Below are positions 54,325 through 63,733 of a stretch of DNA of 64,000 bases, in pieces. The stretch's first letter is position 1. Each line of letters opens with the position of its first letter. Location of the stretch: contig BJHW01000001.1 in assembly GCA_005405945.1 (NCBI GenBank), positions 6,634,001 through 6,698,000 of the forward strand. Reading direction: 5' to 3'. The DNA is from Streptomyces violaceusniger (lineage in GTDB: Bacteria; Actinomycetota; Actinomycetes; Streptomycetales; Streptomycetaceae). The translations under genes were made by a program, and so were the position numbers. The notes under the pieces were generated by a model. The model worked only from the letters and a program-made list of their open reading frames with translations, searched no databases and was not told the DNA's origin.

Positions 54325-54549
54325 TTACGCCGTCCTTGTCGTCTCCGGCACCGCCGCGAGGTGATCGAGCGTGCCCGTCTTGATCGACTGGAGCAGGGCT
54401 CCCAGCCTCGCGGGGCTCGTGGTGAGGACCGTACGGGGGTCGTCGCTCTCGCGGAGGGCGACGGTGGTGCCTATGAAGGCGAGTTCTATGCAGGAGTTCC
54501 CGTCCCCCGCGCCGGAGTAGGACGACTTGCGCCAGTTGATCTCGGACAT
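54325..54549 (-). CDS. DUF397 small protein
   Basis: The 74-residue product starts MSEINWRKSSYSGAGDGNSC, the DUF397 signature (WRKSSYS...CVE). It lies ten bases after the XRE regulator gene, and these two occur as pairs in Streptomyces (WhiJ/BldB-like developmental loci), where the small protein is thought to antagonise or bind the regulator. Confidence 0.88.
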   Translation of the reverse strand: MSEINWRKSSYSGAGDGNSCIELAFIGTTVALRESDDPRTVLTTSPARLGALLQSIKTGTLDHLAAVPETTRTA

Positions 54550-54559
54550 TCCTTCGCCC

Positions 54560-55411
54560 TCACATCTGTTGAACGGTCTCGCGGATGAAGTCACGTGACT
54601 CCTTCTCGGACAAAGCCAGCTCTTCGGTCCGGTCCATGACCGCCCGGTAGTTCAGAAGCTGGGACTCCCCGTCGAGGAACGCCGCGTCCTGCGCGACATC
54701 GAGCTGAACGGTATCCAACTGCGGCACCGGACCCGTGGCGTAGGTGACGGAGATACCCGCGACGTGGAATCCTCCGGCCGCGATCGGCACGACCCGAACG
54801 GAGACGTTCGGGCGCTCCGAGGACTCCAGCAGGCTGTCGAGCTGCGCGCGCAGCACGCGCTGATCGCCGAACCGTACGCGGAGCGCGGTCTCGTGGATGA
54901 TGAATGTGCAGGATGGCGGCTGGTCCCGATCCAGGATGTCCCGGCGCTTCATGCGGTGCGAGAGTCTTCGACGGAGTTCCGTCGGCGACCAGCCGGGGAC
55001 GGCCGTGCTCAGCACCGACCGAGCGTAGTCCTCGGTCTGCAGGAGTCCTGGGATGTGCATCAGCTCGACGACGCGCAGGCTCGTGGCGAAGTACTCCAGT
55101 TCCGCCAGGTCGAGACCGGCGGCGCCGAGCGTCCCCCGGTACTCCTCCCACCACCCGCGCTTGCGCTCGGTCGCCATCGCGACCAGCGCCTCGACGTACG
55201 CCTGGTCCGGGCAGGCGTAGTTGGCGGCGAGTGTGCGTACGCGCTCTTCGCTGACGCCGAACCGGGCCAGCTCCATATTGGTGACATGCGAGCGGTTCGT
55301 GCCCAGCCGGTCGGCCGCTTCCTGGATGGTGAGACCCGCGTGCTCGCGCATCCTCCGAAGCTCCGTGCCAAGTCGGCGCTGACGTGCCGTGATGGTGGTC
55401 CTCGAAGCCAT
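54560..55411 (-). CDS. XRE-family regulator with DUF5753 domain
   Basis: The 283-residue protein has a HTH at about 17-60 (LRRMREHAGLTIQEAADRL, SHVTNMELARFG) and a DUF5753 C-terminal domain (HIPGLLQTEDYARSVL, RQPPSCTFIIHE-like). It is a WhiJ-type regulator. Divergent from the HATPase gene at 55601 over a 189-base promoter region. Confidence 0.88.
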   Translation of the reverse strand: MASRTTITARQRRLGTELRRMREHAGLTIQEAADRLGTNRSHVTNMELARFGVSEERVRTLAANYACPDQAYVEALVAMATERKRGWWEEYRGTLGAAGLDLAELEYFATSLRVVELMHIPGLLQTEDYARSVLSTAVPGWSPTELRRRLSHRMKRRDILDRDQPPSCTFIIHETALRVRFGDQRVLRAQLDSLLESSERPNVSVRVVPIAAGGFHVAGISVTYATGPVPQLDTVQLDVAQDAAFLDGESQLLNYRAVMDRTEELALSEKESRDFIRETVQQM

Positions 55412-55600
55412 GCCTGCCTTCCTCGTGGGTCGTCACCCAGTGTGGCGCGTGGCCACGAATGGGTCTATCTACTCACTAATTTCGACGATCTGGTGGCACT
55501 AGTTAGGTGCAGCCCTCTACCGTAGGTGTCGTTGCCGCTACAGCGCGTTGATCGCCGTAACGGTACGCGCGCTGTCGGCCCCCTCACAGGGAGTTGCCCC
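55412..55600. promoter_or_regulatory. Divergent promoter region of the XRE/HATPase pair
   Basis: AT-richer than the surroundings, with GTCTATCTACTCACTAATTT at 55,460-55,482 and GGCACTAGTTAGGTGC at 55,494-55,509 (interrupted inverted repeat GCAC...GTGC). Likely operator DNA for the XRE protein. Confidence 0.35.
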
Positions 55601-56068
55601 ATGGATTCCGATCACGAGTCCGACGACCGTCCCCCACGCCGCCCGCCCGTTCCCTCCAGGGATCCGTACGTCTACACCCTGCAGAGCAGTCGGCACGCGA
55701 CCTCCGCCAAGGTCTGCCGGGACTTCGTCGCCTGCGTCCTGAACTCCGTGGGGCAGGAGGAGCTGGTCGACACGGCGACGCTGTGCACCTCGGAGCTGAC
55801 CACCAACGCCTTTCTGCACGCCGAGGGCGACTCCGTGATGCTGCGCGTGGTGATCGAGCCTCCCCGCTTCCGCGTCCTGGTCTACGACGCCTCCGCCGAG
55901 CTCCCCACCGCCGCCTGCCTCCCCGAGGAGGACCGCCTTCATGGCCGCGGCCTCGGGCTGGTGGCGGCCCTGGCCGACGCGTGGGGGACGGCGGAGGGGG
56001 ACGCGGTGGGCATGTACGCCAAGGGGGTCTGGTTCGAGCTCGCGGGCAAGGCGGGGAACGAGGCTTAG
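55601..56068 (+). CDS. RsbW-like HATPase, anti-sigma factor type
   Basis: A 155-residue GHKL ATPase with the N box TLCTSELTTNAFLHAEG and G boxes RVLVYDASAELP and GRGLGLVAALADAWG. Such single-domain ATPases are anti-sigma or signalling kinases and often accompany XRE/DUF397 pairs in streptomycetes. ATG with ACAGGGAG upstream. Confidence 0.85.
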   Translation: MDSDHESDDRPPRRPPVPSRDPYVYTLQSSRHATSAKVCRDFVACVLNSVGQEELVDTATLCTSELTTNAFLHAEGDSVMLRVVIEPPRFRVLVYDASAELPTAACLPEEDRLHGRGLGLVAALADAWGTAEGDAVGMYAKGVWFELAGKAGNEA

Positions 56069-56094
56069 CCGGGCCGCGTGGCCCGCCGCAGGCG

Positions 56095-57297
56095 TCACGG
56101 TCCGCCGGGCAGGGCCTGGGCCGGGTGGCCCAGCAGCATCGTGGGGGAGCCCGCCGACCGCGTCAGCACGATCGTGCACGCGTTCCCGCCCTCGAGCCGC
56201 AGCTTCTTGCGGAGCTGCTCCGGCTCGACCGCCGAACCGCGCTTCTTGATGGTCGCGATGCCGACCTCCCGCTCCCGCAGCAGCGCCTTGAGCCTCTTCA
56301 GGTTGAACGGCAGCACATCCGTGATCTCGTACGCGGTGGCGAACGGCGTCGGGCGCAGCTCGTCCGTCGTGATGTAGGCGATCGTCGGGTCGATCAGGCG
56401 GCCGCCGACGCGGGCCGCCACATCGGCCACGAGATGGGCGCGGATGACGGCGCCGTCCGGCTCGTAGAGCCAGCGGCCGACTGGGCCGGGCTCGGGGTCG
56501 GGGAGGAGCGGGGTGCCGATCAGGGAGTGGCCGCTCGGCAGCAGCGTGGCGCGGCGCAGCCCGGGGCGGGCGGTGCCGAACCACAGGACGGCCTCCTTCA
56601 CATGGCCGTGGTCCGAGATCCACTCCGCCTCCGCGTCCTCGGGGACCGCCTCGTGCGGCACGCCGGGGGCGATCTTGAGTGCGGCGCGCGGAGTGGTGCG
56701 GGCGGCTTCGATGGCCCAGGAGAGGGGCGGGGAGTAGGCCTCGGGGTCGAAGACGCGGCCCCGGCCACCGCGCCGGGCCGGGTCGACGAAGACGGCGTCG
56801 AAGTCCCGGGTACCGACGTCGGTGACATCGGCGCACCGGACCTCGATGAGCTCCGCCAGGCCGAGCGCCTCGGCGTTGGCGCGGGCGACGGCGCAGGTCA
56901 GCGGGTCGCGATCGACGGCCAGCACGGAGATCCCGGCGCGGGCGAGCTCGATCGCGTCGCCGCCGATGCCACAGCACAGATCGGCCATGCGGCGGACGCC
57001 GAACTCCGCGAAGCGGGAGGCGCGGTACGCGGCCACGGAGGTGCGGGTGGACTGCTCGACGCCGTTCGGCGTGAAGTACATGCGGTGCGCGTCCTCGGGG
57101 CCGAATTTGGCCACCGCCCGCTGCCGCAGCGCGGCCTGGGTCAGGGCCGCCGAGACCAGCGCCGGGGGATGGTCGCGGCGCAGCCGCGTCGCGGTGGCGA
57201 GCTCCTTCGCCGGGTCGTAGTCGCGGAGCGCGGAGAGCAGCGCCTGCCCCTCGTCGCCGAGCAGTGCATCGAAGGCGTCAACGTCCACATGGCCCAT
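56095..57297 (-). CDS. SAM-dependent methyltransferase with THUMP-like domain
   Basis: The 400-residue protein has the SAM motif ADLCCGIGGDAIELARAG (about 105-122) and the catalytic-loop-like FVDPARRGGRGRVFDPEAYS. The C-terminal ~90 residues (ITDVLPFNLKRLKALLRER) are of the THUMP-like kind. RNA methylation is likely by family but not shown. Start ATG 57295-57297, or an internal GTG. Confidence 0.83.
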   Translation of the reverse strand: MGHVDVDAFDALLGDEGQALLSALRDYDPAKELATATRLRRDHPPALVSAALTQAALRQRAVAKFGPEDAHRMYFTPNGVEQSTRTSVAAYRASRFAEFGVRRMADLCCGIGGDAIELARAGISVLAVDRDPLTCAVARANAEALGLAELIEVRCADVTDVGTRDFDAVFVDPARRGGRGRVFDPEAYSPPLSWAIEAARTTPRAALKIAPGVPHEAVPEDAEAEWISDHGHVKEAVLWFGTARPGLRRATLLPSGHSLIGTPLLPDPEPGPVGRWLYEPDGAVIRAHLVADVAARVGGRLIDPTIAYITTDELRPTPFATAYEITDVLPFNLKRLKALLREREVGIATIKKRGSAVEPEQLRKKLRLEGGNACTIVLTRSAGSPTMLLGHPAQALPGGP

Positions 57298-57371
57298 TCT
57301 CCCCGCTCCCGCGAGCGCATTCGCCCCCGCTCGGCGCGCATATGCACACTCTCGGGCCGAAGATCACTTAT

Positions 57372-58482
57372 GTGATGATGATCAAGACTGGTTTTCCTCG
57401 CTGTCTGGTTCTCGTCGGCGCGGCGGCCGTGCTCACGGCCTGCGGATCCCTTGCCGCCGCCCCCGAGCCGCGCACCGGCTCCCGCCATGGCGCCCCCATG
57501 CCACCGGCCTCCCTCGCCCCGCGGCTGGACGACCCGCCCCCGGCGTCGTCACGGCCGCCGTCCGGACGGGAGCCGGAGCAGCGGCCTCCGGCGTCCTCCG
57601 GGCCCGGGCACGAGGGACACGAGAGGGATGAGGGGCACGAGGGTGACGTGGAGTACGAGGGGCACGAAGGACGGGCCGAGGACGGCCGCGTCCAGGGCGC
57701 GCCGCGCTCCGGTGACGCCTCGGCGTCCGCCCCGACCGCCGGGCCGCCCGGCACGGGCTCGGTGCTGCCCCGCTCGGCCCCGGCGGGCGGGCCGGACGCC
57801 TACCGCCGCTGGGGCTGGACCGGCCGCTGGCGCGGCCCCCGGCCCCGCCCGCCGTCAAGCCAGCGCTCGGGCGGTCCGGCCCGCAGCAGTGGGGGCTGCC
57901 GCCGACCGTGCGGCGGGTGCCGACCGACAAGCGGGTGGTCTTCGTGACGATCGACGACGGGATCGAGAAGGACCCGCGCTTCGTGGAGCAGGCCCGCGAG
58001 CTCGGGCTGCCGTTCACCGGCTTCCTGACCGACAACGTGATCGGGGACCACTACGACTACTTCGACCAGCTGCGCCGCCTCGGCAACCCCATGGAGAACC
58101 ACACCCTGACCCACCCCAGTCTGGCCGGTATGGCCTACGACGACCAGGTGCGGGAGATCTGCGGCCAGCGCGACAACCTGTGGCACCGCTTCGGTCAACA
58201 GCCGAAGCTCTTCCGTCCCCCTTTCGGGAGTACGACGAGACGACCCTGCGAGCGGCGGCCTTCTGCGGGGTGCGGACGGTGGTGCTGTGGCGCGCCGAGA
58301 TGGAGACCCACGGTCTGGCCTACCGCTCCGGCGACCATCTGCTGCCGGGGGACATCGTGCTCGCGCACTTCCGGGGACCGGAGCAGCTCGAGGGCCAGTC
58401 GATGACCGACATGATCACGGGGCTGGTGCGGGCGATCCAGGCCCAGGGCTTCACGATCGGGCGGCTGGAGGACTACGTATGA
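57372..58482 (+). CDS. Polysaccharide deacetylase lipoprotein (two frame breaks)
   Basis: The signal peptide ends in a lipobox (VLTAC), then a long linker with repeated GHEG/DEGHEG units, then a NodB deacetylase domain: VFVTIDDGIEKD (catalytic Asp-Asp), ENHTLTHPSLAGM (metal-binding His pair), RPPFG, and VLAHFRGPEQ. Missing bases at 57834-57840 and 58226-58228 must be restored. Start among GTG 57372, ATG 57375 or 57378. Likely modifies cell-wall glycans. Confidence 0.8.
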
Positions 58483-58580
58483 GGGCTGCGCACGAAGACT
58501 GCGTATGAGGGCTGGGCATGAGGGCTGCGTCTGAGCGCTGCGTACGAGGACTGCGTACGAGGACTGCGTACGAGGGCTCT
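58480..58580 (+). repeat. Short tandem repeats before the groES promoter
   Basis: About six copies of a 15-base unit close to GAGGACTGCGTAC follow the deacetylase stop. No gene is seen between here and groES. Confidence 0.6.
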
Positions 58581-58630
58581 CCACGGCAGGCCCCCGGAGT
58601 GCCGCGTTCGAAGGCCGTCACCGCGTCGCT

Positions 58631-58656
58631 TGGCACTCTAGTTGACTGAGTGCTAA
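58631..58656 (+). promoter_or_regulatory. CIRCE operator 1 (HrcA site)
   Basis: TGGCACTC, nine bases, GAGTGCTAA matches the CIRCE consensus TTAGCACTC-N9-GAGTGCTAA with one mismatch in the first arm. It overlaps the -35 box, so HrcA would block polymerase. Confidence 0.92.
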
Positions 58657-58670
58657 CCGCGTCATAATGT
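58642..58670 (+). promoter_or_regulatory. groES-groEL1 promoter
   Basis: TTGACT (58642-58647), 17 bases, TAATGT (58665-58670). It lies within and beside the CIRCE elements. Confidence 0.75.
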
Positions 58671-58675
58671 CGAGG

Positions 58676-58702
58676 CTGGCACTCGGGACCGATGAGTGCC
58701 AG
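58676..58702 (+). promoter_or_regulatory. CIRCE operator 2 (HrcA site)
   Basis: CTGGCACTC, nine bases, GAGTGCCAG is a perfect inverted repeat just downstream of the -10 box, thus in the transcribed leader. Confidence 0.9.
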
Positions 58703-58803
58703 GGATACAGCGACGGGCAGGTCCGGCACCCGCGACGACGGATCCACCTGGTCGCCACCTCAGACAGTTGACCCCGTGAGATCTCCGAAGGGGAGGTCGG
58801 ATC

Positions 58804-59112
58804 GTGACGACCACCAGCTCCAAGGTTGCCATCAAGCCGCTCGAGGACCGCATCGTGGTCCAGCCGCTCGACGCCGAGCAGACCACGGCTTCGGGCCTGG
58901 TCATTCCGGACACGGCCAAGGAGAAGCCCCAGGAGGGCGTCGTCCTGGCCGTGGGCCCGGGCCGCTTCGAGGACGGCAAGCGCCTTCCGCTCGACGTCTC
59001 CGTCGGTGACGTCGTGCTCTACAGCAAGTACGGCGGCACCGAGGTGAAGTACAGCGGCGAGGAGTACCTCGTCCTCTCGGCTCGCGACGTCCTCGCGATC
59101 GTCGAGAAGTAA
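58804..59112 (+). CDS. groES: Co-chaperonin GroES
   Basis: GroES (102 residues, GTG start) caps GroEL. KPLEDRIVVQPLDAEQTTAS and the mobile loop followed by KYGGTEVKYSGEEYLVL are typical. GGGGAGG precedes the start. Heat-shock control by HrcA through the two CIRCE elements is expected. Confidence 0.98.
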   Translation: MTTTSSKVAIKPLEDRIVVQPLDAEQTTASGLVIPDTAKEKPQEGVVLAVGPGRFEDGKRLPLDVSVGDVVLYSKYGGTEVKYSGEEYLVLSARDVLAIVEK

Positions 59113-59205
59113 TCACCAAGTTTTGCCTATGAGCCGTGCCCCGGTGCCCGTGTCATCTGAAACCGGGGTCGGGGCACGGTTCGTTTGAGAGGACATACGC
59201 AACTC

Positions 59206-60831
59206 ATGGCGAAGATCCTGAAGTTCGACGAGGACGCCCGTCGCGCCCTCGAGCGCGGCGTCAACAAGCTCGCGGACACCGTCAAGGTGACCATCGGCCC
59301 CCGTGGCCGCAATGTCGTCATCGACAAGAAGTTCGGTGCCCCCACCATCACCAACGACGGTGTCACGATCGCCCGTGAGGTCGAGGTCGAGGACCCGTAC
59401 GAGAACCTTGGCGCGCAGCTCGTCAAGGAGGTGGCGACCAAGACCAACGACATCGCGGGTGACGGCACCACCACCGCCACCGTTCTGGCCCAGGCGCTGG
59501 TCCGCGAGGGTCTGAAGAACGTGGCCGCCGGTGCCTCCCCGGCCGCCCTGAAGAAGGGCATCGACGCGGCGGTCAAGGCCGTCTCGGACGACCTGCTGGC
59601 CACCGCCCGCCCGATCGACGAGAAGTCCGACATCGCCGCCGTGGCCGCGCTGTCCGCCCAGGACAAGCAGGTCGGCGAGCTGATCGCCGAGGCGATGGAC
59701 AAGGTCGGCAAGGACGGTGTCATCACCGTCGAGGAGTCCAACACCTTCGGTCTGGAGCTCGACTTCACCGAGGGCATGGCCTTCGACAAGGGCTACCTCT
59801 CGCCGTACATGGTCACCGACCAGGAGCGGATGGAGGCCGTCCTCGAGGACCCGTACATCCTGATCCACCAGGGCAAGATCTCTTCCATCCAGGACCTGCT
59901 GCCGCTCCTGGAGAAGATCATCCAGGCCAACGCCAGCAAGCCGCTGCTGATCATCGCCGAGGACGTGGAGGGCGAGGCCCTCTCCACCCTCGTCGTCAAC
60001 AAGATCCGCGGCACCTTCAACGCCGTCGCGGTGAAGGCCCCGGGCTTCGGTGACCGCCGTAAGGCCATGCTCGGCGACATCGCCACCCTTACGGGCGGCA
60101 CCGTCATCGCCGAGGAGGTCGGCCTCAAGCTCGACCAGGTCGGCATGGACGTGCTGGGCACCGCCCGCCGCGTGACCGTCACCAAGGACGACACCACGAT
60201 CGTCGACGGTGGCGGCAAGGCGGACGAGGTCTCCGGCCGCGTCGCCCAGATCAAGGCCGAGATCGAGGCCACGGACTCCGACTGGGACCGCGAGAAGCTC
60301 CAGGAGCGGCTCGCCAAGCTGGCCGGCGGCGTGTGCGTGATCCGCGTGGGCGCGGCCACCGAGGTCGAGCTCAAGGAGAAGAAGCACCGCCTGGAGGACG
60401 CCATCTCCGCGACCCGCGCCGCGGTCGAGGAGGGCATCGTCTCCGGTGGTGGCTCCGCGCTGGTCCACGCCGCGAAGGTGCTGGAGGGCAGCCTGGGCCT
60501 GGAGGGCGACGAGGCCACCGGTGTCGCGGTGGTCCGCCGCGCCGCGGTCGAGCCGCTGCGCTGGATCGCCGAGAACGCCGGTCTCGAGGGCTACGTGATC
60601 ACCTCGAAGGTCGCCGAGCTCGAGAAGGGCCACGGCTACAACGCGTCCACCGAGGAGTACGGCGACCTGGTGAAGGCCGGCGTCATCGACCCGGTCAAGG
60701 TCACCCGCTCCGCGCTGGAGAACGCGGCGTCGATCGCCTCCCTGCTGCTCACCACCGAGACCCTGGTGGTCGAGAAGCCGGCCGAGGAAGAGCCCGAGGC
60801 CGCCGGCCACGGCCACGGTCACGCGCACTGA
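59206..60831 (+). CDS. groEL1: Chaperonin GroEL1
   Basis: The 541-residue chaperonin has MAKILKFDEDARRALERGVN, the ATP-binding GDGTTTATVLAQAL and DDTTIVDGGG. The C-terminus GHGHGHAH is the His-rich end that distinguishes GroEL1 from GroEL2 in actinobacteria. An ATG 21 bases upstream is not preferred. Confidence 0.97.
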   Translation: MAKILKFDEDARRALERGVNKLADTVKVTIGPRGRNVVIDKKFGAPTITNDGVTIAREVEVEDPYENLGAQLVKEVATKTNDIAGDGTTTATVLAQALVREGLKNVAAGASPAALKKGIDAAVKAVSDDLLATARPIDEKSDIAAVAALSAQDKQVGELIAEAMDKVGKDGVITVEESNTFGLELDFTEGMAFDKGYLSPYMVTDQERMEAVLEDPYILIHQGKISSIQDLLPLLEKIIQANASKPLLIIAEDVEGEALSTLVVNKIRGTFNAVAVKAPGFGDRRKAMLGDIATLTGGTVIAEEVGLKLDQVGMDVLGTARRVTVTKDDTTIVDGGGKADEVSGRVAQIKAEIEATDSDWDREKLQERLAKLAGGVCVIRVGAATEVELKEKKHRLEDAISATRAAVEEGIVSGGGSALVHAAKVLEGSLGLEGDEATGVAVVRRAAVEPLRWIAENAGLEGYVITSKVAELEKGHGYNASTEEYGDLVKAGVIDPVKVTRSALENAASIASLLLTTETLVVEKPAEEEPEAAGHGHGHAH

Positions 60832-60866
60832 CGCTCCGGCGTTCCGGCGTTCTGCCACGAGCAGCG

Positions 60867-60904
60867 CGAAGGCGCGGCCGCCCGCAGGGGTGGCCGCGCC
60901 TTCG
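60867..60904 (+). terminator. Terminator after groEL1
   Basis: A perfect 13 bp stem (60867-60879 with 60892-60904) with a 12-base loop is followed by TGTGTT. Confidence 0.75.
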
Positions 60905-61152
60905 TGTGTTCGGGGCGGAGGCCCCGCCCCCGATCCACCCGGGGGCTCCGCCCCTGGACCCCGGGTTCACGCCCGGAGCTCGCCGGGTCTGCGCCCAGAC
61001 CCTGCCGGGTTCCGCTCCGGGGCCCCGAGGCCGCGCCCCCGGCTCCGCCCGGTCCACGGCCCGGAGGCGTGCCGGTGTCGTGCCGGTTGGTCTTCGGCGC
61101 CCAGGCATCCGCGGCCGGAGGTGGGCAGAACCCGAACCGCGCCCCCGAAGGG
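60905..61152. repeat. GC-rich repeat cluster between convergent genes
   Basis: No gene. GGGGCGGAGGCCCCGCCCC and related foldbacks recur, as at 23.3 and 27.9 kb. Confidence 0.5.
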
Positions 61153-61925
61153 TTACCCCTTGGCCGGGGGCGGCCGACCTTGGAGGAGATGGAGGAGAGG
61201 GCCGAGCGCGGGGCCAGCTTCGCCAGGCTCGACATCGCCTTGTAGCGCGGGTCCGGGATGGACAGCGACTTGCCCCGGGCGAAATCCTTCAGCGCCGCCG
61301 TGACCAGCCGGTCCGGGTCCAGCCACATCCAGCTCGGCACGCTGGTGTCCTTGATCCCCGCCCGCGCGTGGAACTCCGTACGGACGAACCCCGGGCACAG
61401 CGCCATCAGCCGCACCCCCGAACTGGCCAGGTCCTTGGCCGCGCCCTGCGTGAACTGCACGACCCACGCCTTGCTCGCCCCGTACGTCCCGCGCGGGAAG
61501 AAGGCCGCGACCGACGCCACATTGATCACCCCGCCGCGGCCCCGGTCGCGCATCGTCCCGGCCCCCGCGCTGGTCAGCCGCAGCACCGCCTCGCAGTGCA
61601 GCTTCAACATCCGCAGCTCATCGGCGATCGGCACCTCCAGATAGCGGGCGCGGTTGCCGAATCCGGCGTTGTTGACGAGTAGATCGACCGGGTGGGTACG
61701 GTCCTTCAGCCGGGTCTCGACCGCAGCGATCCCGTCATCCTCGGAGAGGTCCGCCACCAGCACGTCCGCCTCCACGCCGTGCCGGTCGTGCAGATCCGCC
61801 GCCTGCTCCCGCAGCCGCTTCTCGTCGCGTGCGACGAGCACCAGATTGTGCCCGTCGGCGGCGAGCCGGCCCGCGAAGGCGGCGCCGATGCCCGCGGTGG
61901 TTCCGGTAATCAATGCAGTCGTCAT
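61153..61925 (-). CDS. Short-chain dehydrogenase/reductase (frame broken at the end)
   Basis: A classical SDR: cofactor motif ITGTTAGIGAAFAGRLA, NNAG, catalytic Ser in NVASVAAFF and YGASK. The missing C at 61166-61170 converts the ending to GRPPAKG with a stop at 61153 (257 residues); as given, the frame runs on through repeats. Substrate unknown. Confidence 0.86.
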
Positions 61926-62022
61926 ACGCGCACGTTATCGGCCATGGCAGGCCCCGGCGGACCACCGAGCGGCACCGCGAGCGATCTGCGCCGGAATGAG
62001 CGCTTCCGTCAGCCCGCTTCCG

Positions 62023-62733
62023 TCAGATCGCCTGCGCGGACCGGTACTTCAGGGCGGCCTTCCGCGCCTCCGGATGCAGCGCGTCACCGGCCGCGAGCAC
62101 CCTCGGCAGCAGCGCCCGCTCCGTGGTCTCGGCGCGGAAGACGAAGGCGACCGTCACCTCGTGGTCGGGCCGGTGGACGATCTCGACGGGGTCGCCCGAG
62201 CGGATCTCGCCGGGTTCGAGCACCCGCAGATACGCACCGGGGGCGGCGGCCTGGGTGAACCGCTTGACCCACCCCCGCTCACCCAGCCACCCGGCGAACG
62301 TACGGCACGGGATCCGCGGCGAGGTCACCTCCAGCAGCAGCTCGCTCCCCACCCGCCAGCGCTCGCCGATGAGCGCGCCGCTGACGTCGATGCCGCTTGT
62401 GGTGAGGTTCTCGCCGAAGACGCCGTTCGTCAGCTCGCGGCCCAGCTCGCGCTCCCAGACGTCGAGGTCCTCCCGGGCGTAGGCGTAGACGGCCTGGTCG
62501 TCGCCGCCGTGGTGGCGGATGTCGCAGACGGCGTCACCGGCCAGACCACTGCCACCCTGGCCCTTCGGCCCGGGGGCCGCGACCCGCACCGGGCGGTCGA
62601 CGGGCCGCTTGTCGATACCAGTGCCGGTGGGCCAGTCGGTGTGGATGCTCGGCGTGGGGCCCCCGATGTTCACGGTGAGGACGGTCGAGGGGCGTGTCGA
62701 GGGGTGCGTCGAGGGGTGTGGAGTATGGAGCAT
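62023..62733 (-). CDS. MOSC domain protein
   Basis: About 236 residues. VLTVNIGGPTPSIHTDWP, GIDVSGALIGERWRVG and RIPCRTFAGWLGE (the conserved MOSC cysteine region) mark a YiiM-like molybdenum-cofactor-related protein. The start is uncertain; ATG at 62731-62733 (MLHTPHPSTHPSTRPST) is chosen, ATG at 62760 is possible. Divergent from the LysR gene. Confidence 0.83.
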   Translation of the reverse strand: MLHTPHPSTHPSTRPSTVLTVNIGGPTPSIHTDWPTGTGIDKRPVDRPVRVAAPGPKGQGGSGLAGDAVCDIRHHGGDDQAVYAYAREDLDVWERELGRELTNGVFGENLTTSGIDVSGALIGERWRVGSELLLEVTSPRIPCRTFAGWLGERGWVKRFTQAAAPGAYLRVLEPGEIRSGDPVEIVHRPDHEVTVAFVFRAETTERALLPRVLAAGDALHPEARKAALKYRSAQAI

Positions 62734-62812
62734 GACCGCACCGTAAGGCAGTGAGGTCAAAGCGTCGACGTAATATACCGGCCCGTACCCAAGGGTCCCT
62801 TATGCTCAAGGC

Positions 62813-63733
62813 ATGATCGAGGCCCGCCATCTCAGGGTGCTGCGCGCGGTGGCCGCCACCGGCTCCTTCTCCGCCGCCGCCCGCGAGCTCGGCTGCACCC
62901 AGCCCGCCGTCAGCCAGCAGATGAAGGCCCTGGAGGGCGCCGCGGGCACCCCGCTGCTGATCCGCAGCGGCCGGGAGATGCGGCTGACCGAGGCGGGCCG
63001 GGCGCTGGTGCGGCACGCCGGCGGGATCCTGGCCGGGCTGACCGCCGCCGAGGAGGAGGTCGCGGCGATCGCCGGGCTGCGCTCGGGCCGGGTGCGGCTG
63101 GTGTCCTTCCCCAGCGGCAGCTCGACCCTGGTGCCCATGGCGCTCGCCGAGATGCGCGCGGCGCACCCCGGGACGCGGGTCTCGCTCGTGGAGGCCGAGC
63201 CGCCGGGCTCGGTGGAGATGCTGCGCTCGGGCGACTGCGAGATCGCGCTGGCCTTCCGGTATCCGCAGGTGAGCGCGGAGGCGGAGGCGGCTTCCGGAGG
63301 TGGCGGCGAGTGGGACGACCTGGTGCTGCGGCCGCTGCTGAGCGATCGGCTGGTGGGCGTGGTGCCGGAGGGGCACAAGCTGGCGGGCGCCGGGGCGGTG
63401 GGGATCGCCGAGCTGGCCGGGGAGCCGTGGATCGCGGGCTGCCCGCGCTGCCGGGGGCATCTGGTGGAGGTGTGCGAGTCCGCGGGCTTCACCCCGCGGA
63501 TCGACTTCGCGACGGACGACTATCCGACGGTCGTCGGCCTGGTCGGGGCCGGGCTGGGGGTCGCGGTGCTGCCGGAGCTGGCGCTGGAGTCGGTGCGGAC
63601 CAAGGGCGCCACGACGCTGGAGGTGGAACCGGCGGTGCGCCGGGAAGTGGTCGCGCTGACCCTGCCCGATCTCGCCCGCGTCCCGGTGGTGGCGGCGACG
63701 CTGGACCGGCTGGAGCGGGCCGCCCGCAGATGA
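62813..63733 (+). CDS. LysR-family transcriptional regulator
   Basis: The 306-residue protein has the winged HTH (about 18-37, SFSAAARELGCTQPAVSQQM) and a substrate-binding effector domain (SGRVRLVSFPSGSSTLVPMA, VGLVGAGLGVAVLPELAL). It may control the divergent MOSC gene, since they share a 79-base spacer. Confidence 0.88.
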   Translation: MIEARHLRVLRAVAATGSFSAAARELGCTQPAVSQQMKALEGAAGTPLLIRSGREMRLTEAGRALVRHAGGILAGLTAAEEEVAAIAGLRSGRVRLVSFPSGSSTLVPMALAEMRAAHPGTRVSLVEAEPPGSVEMLRSGDCEIALAFRYPQVSAEAEAASGGGGEWDDLVLRPLLSDRLVGVVPEGHKLAGAGAVGIAELAGEPWIAGCPRCRGHLVEVCESAGFTPRIDFATDDYPTVVGLVGAGLGVAVLPELALESVRTKGATTLEVEPAVRREVVALTLPDLARVPVVAATLDRLERAARR

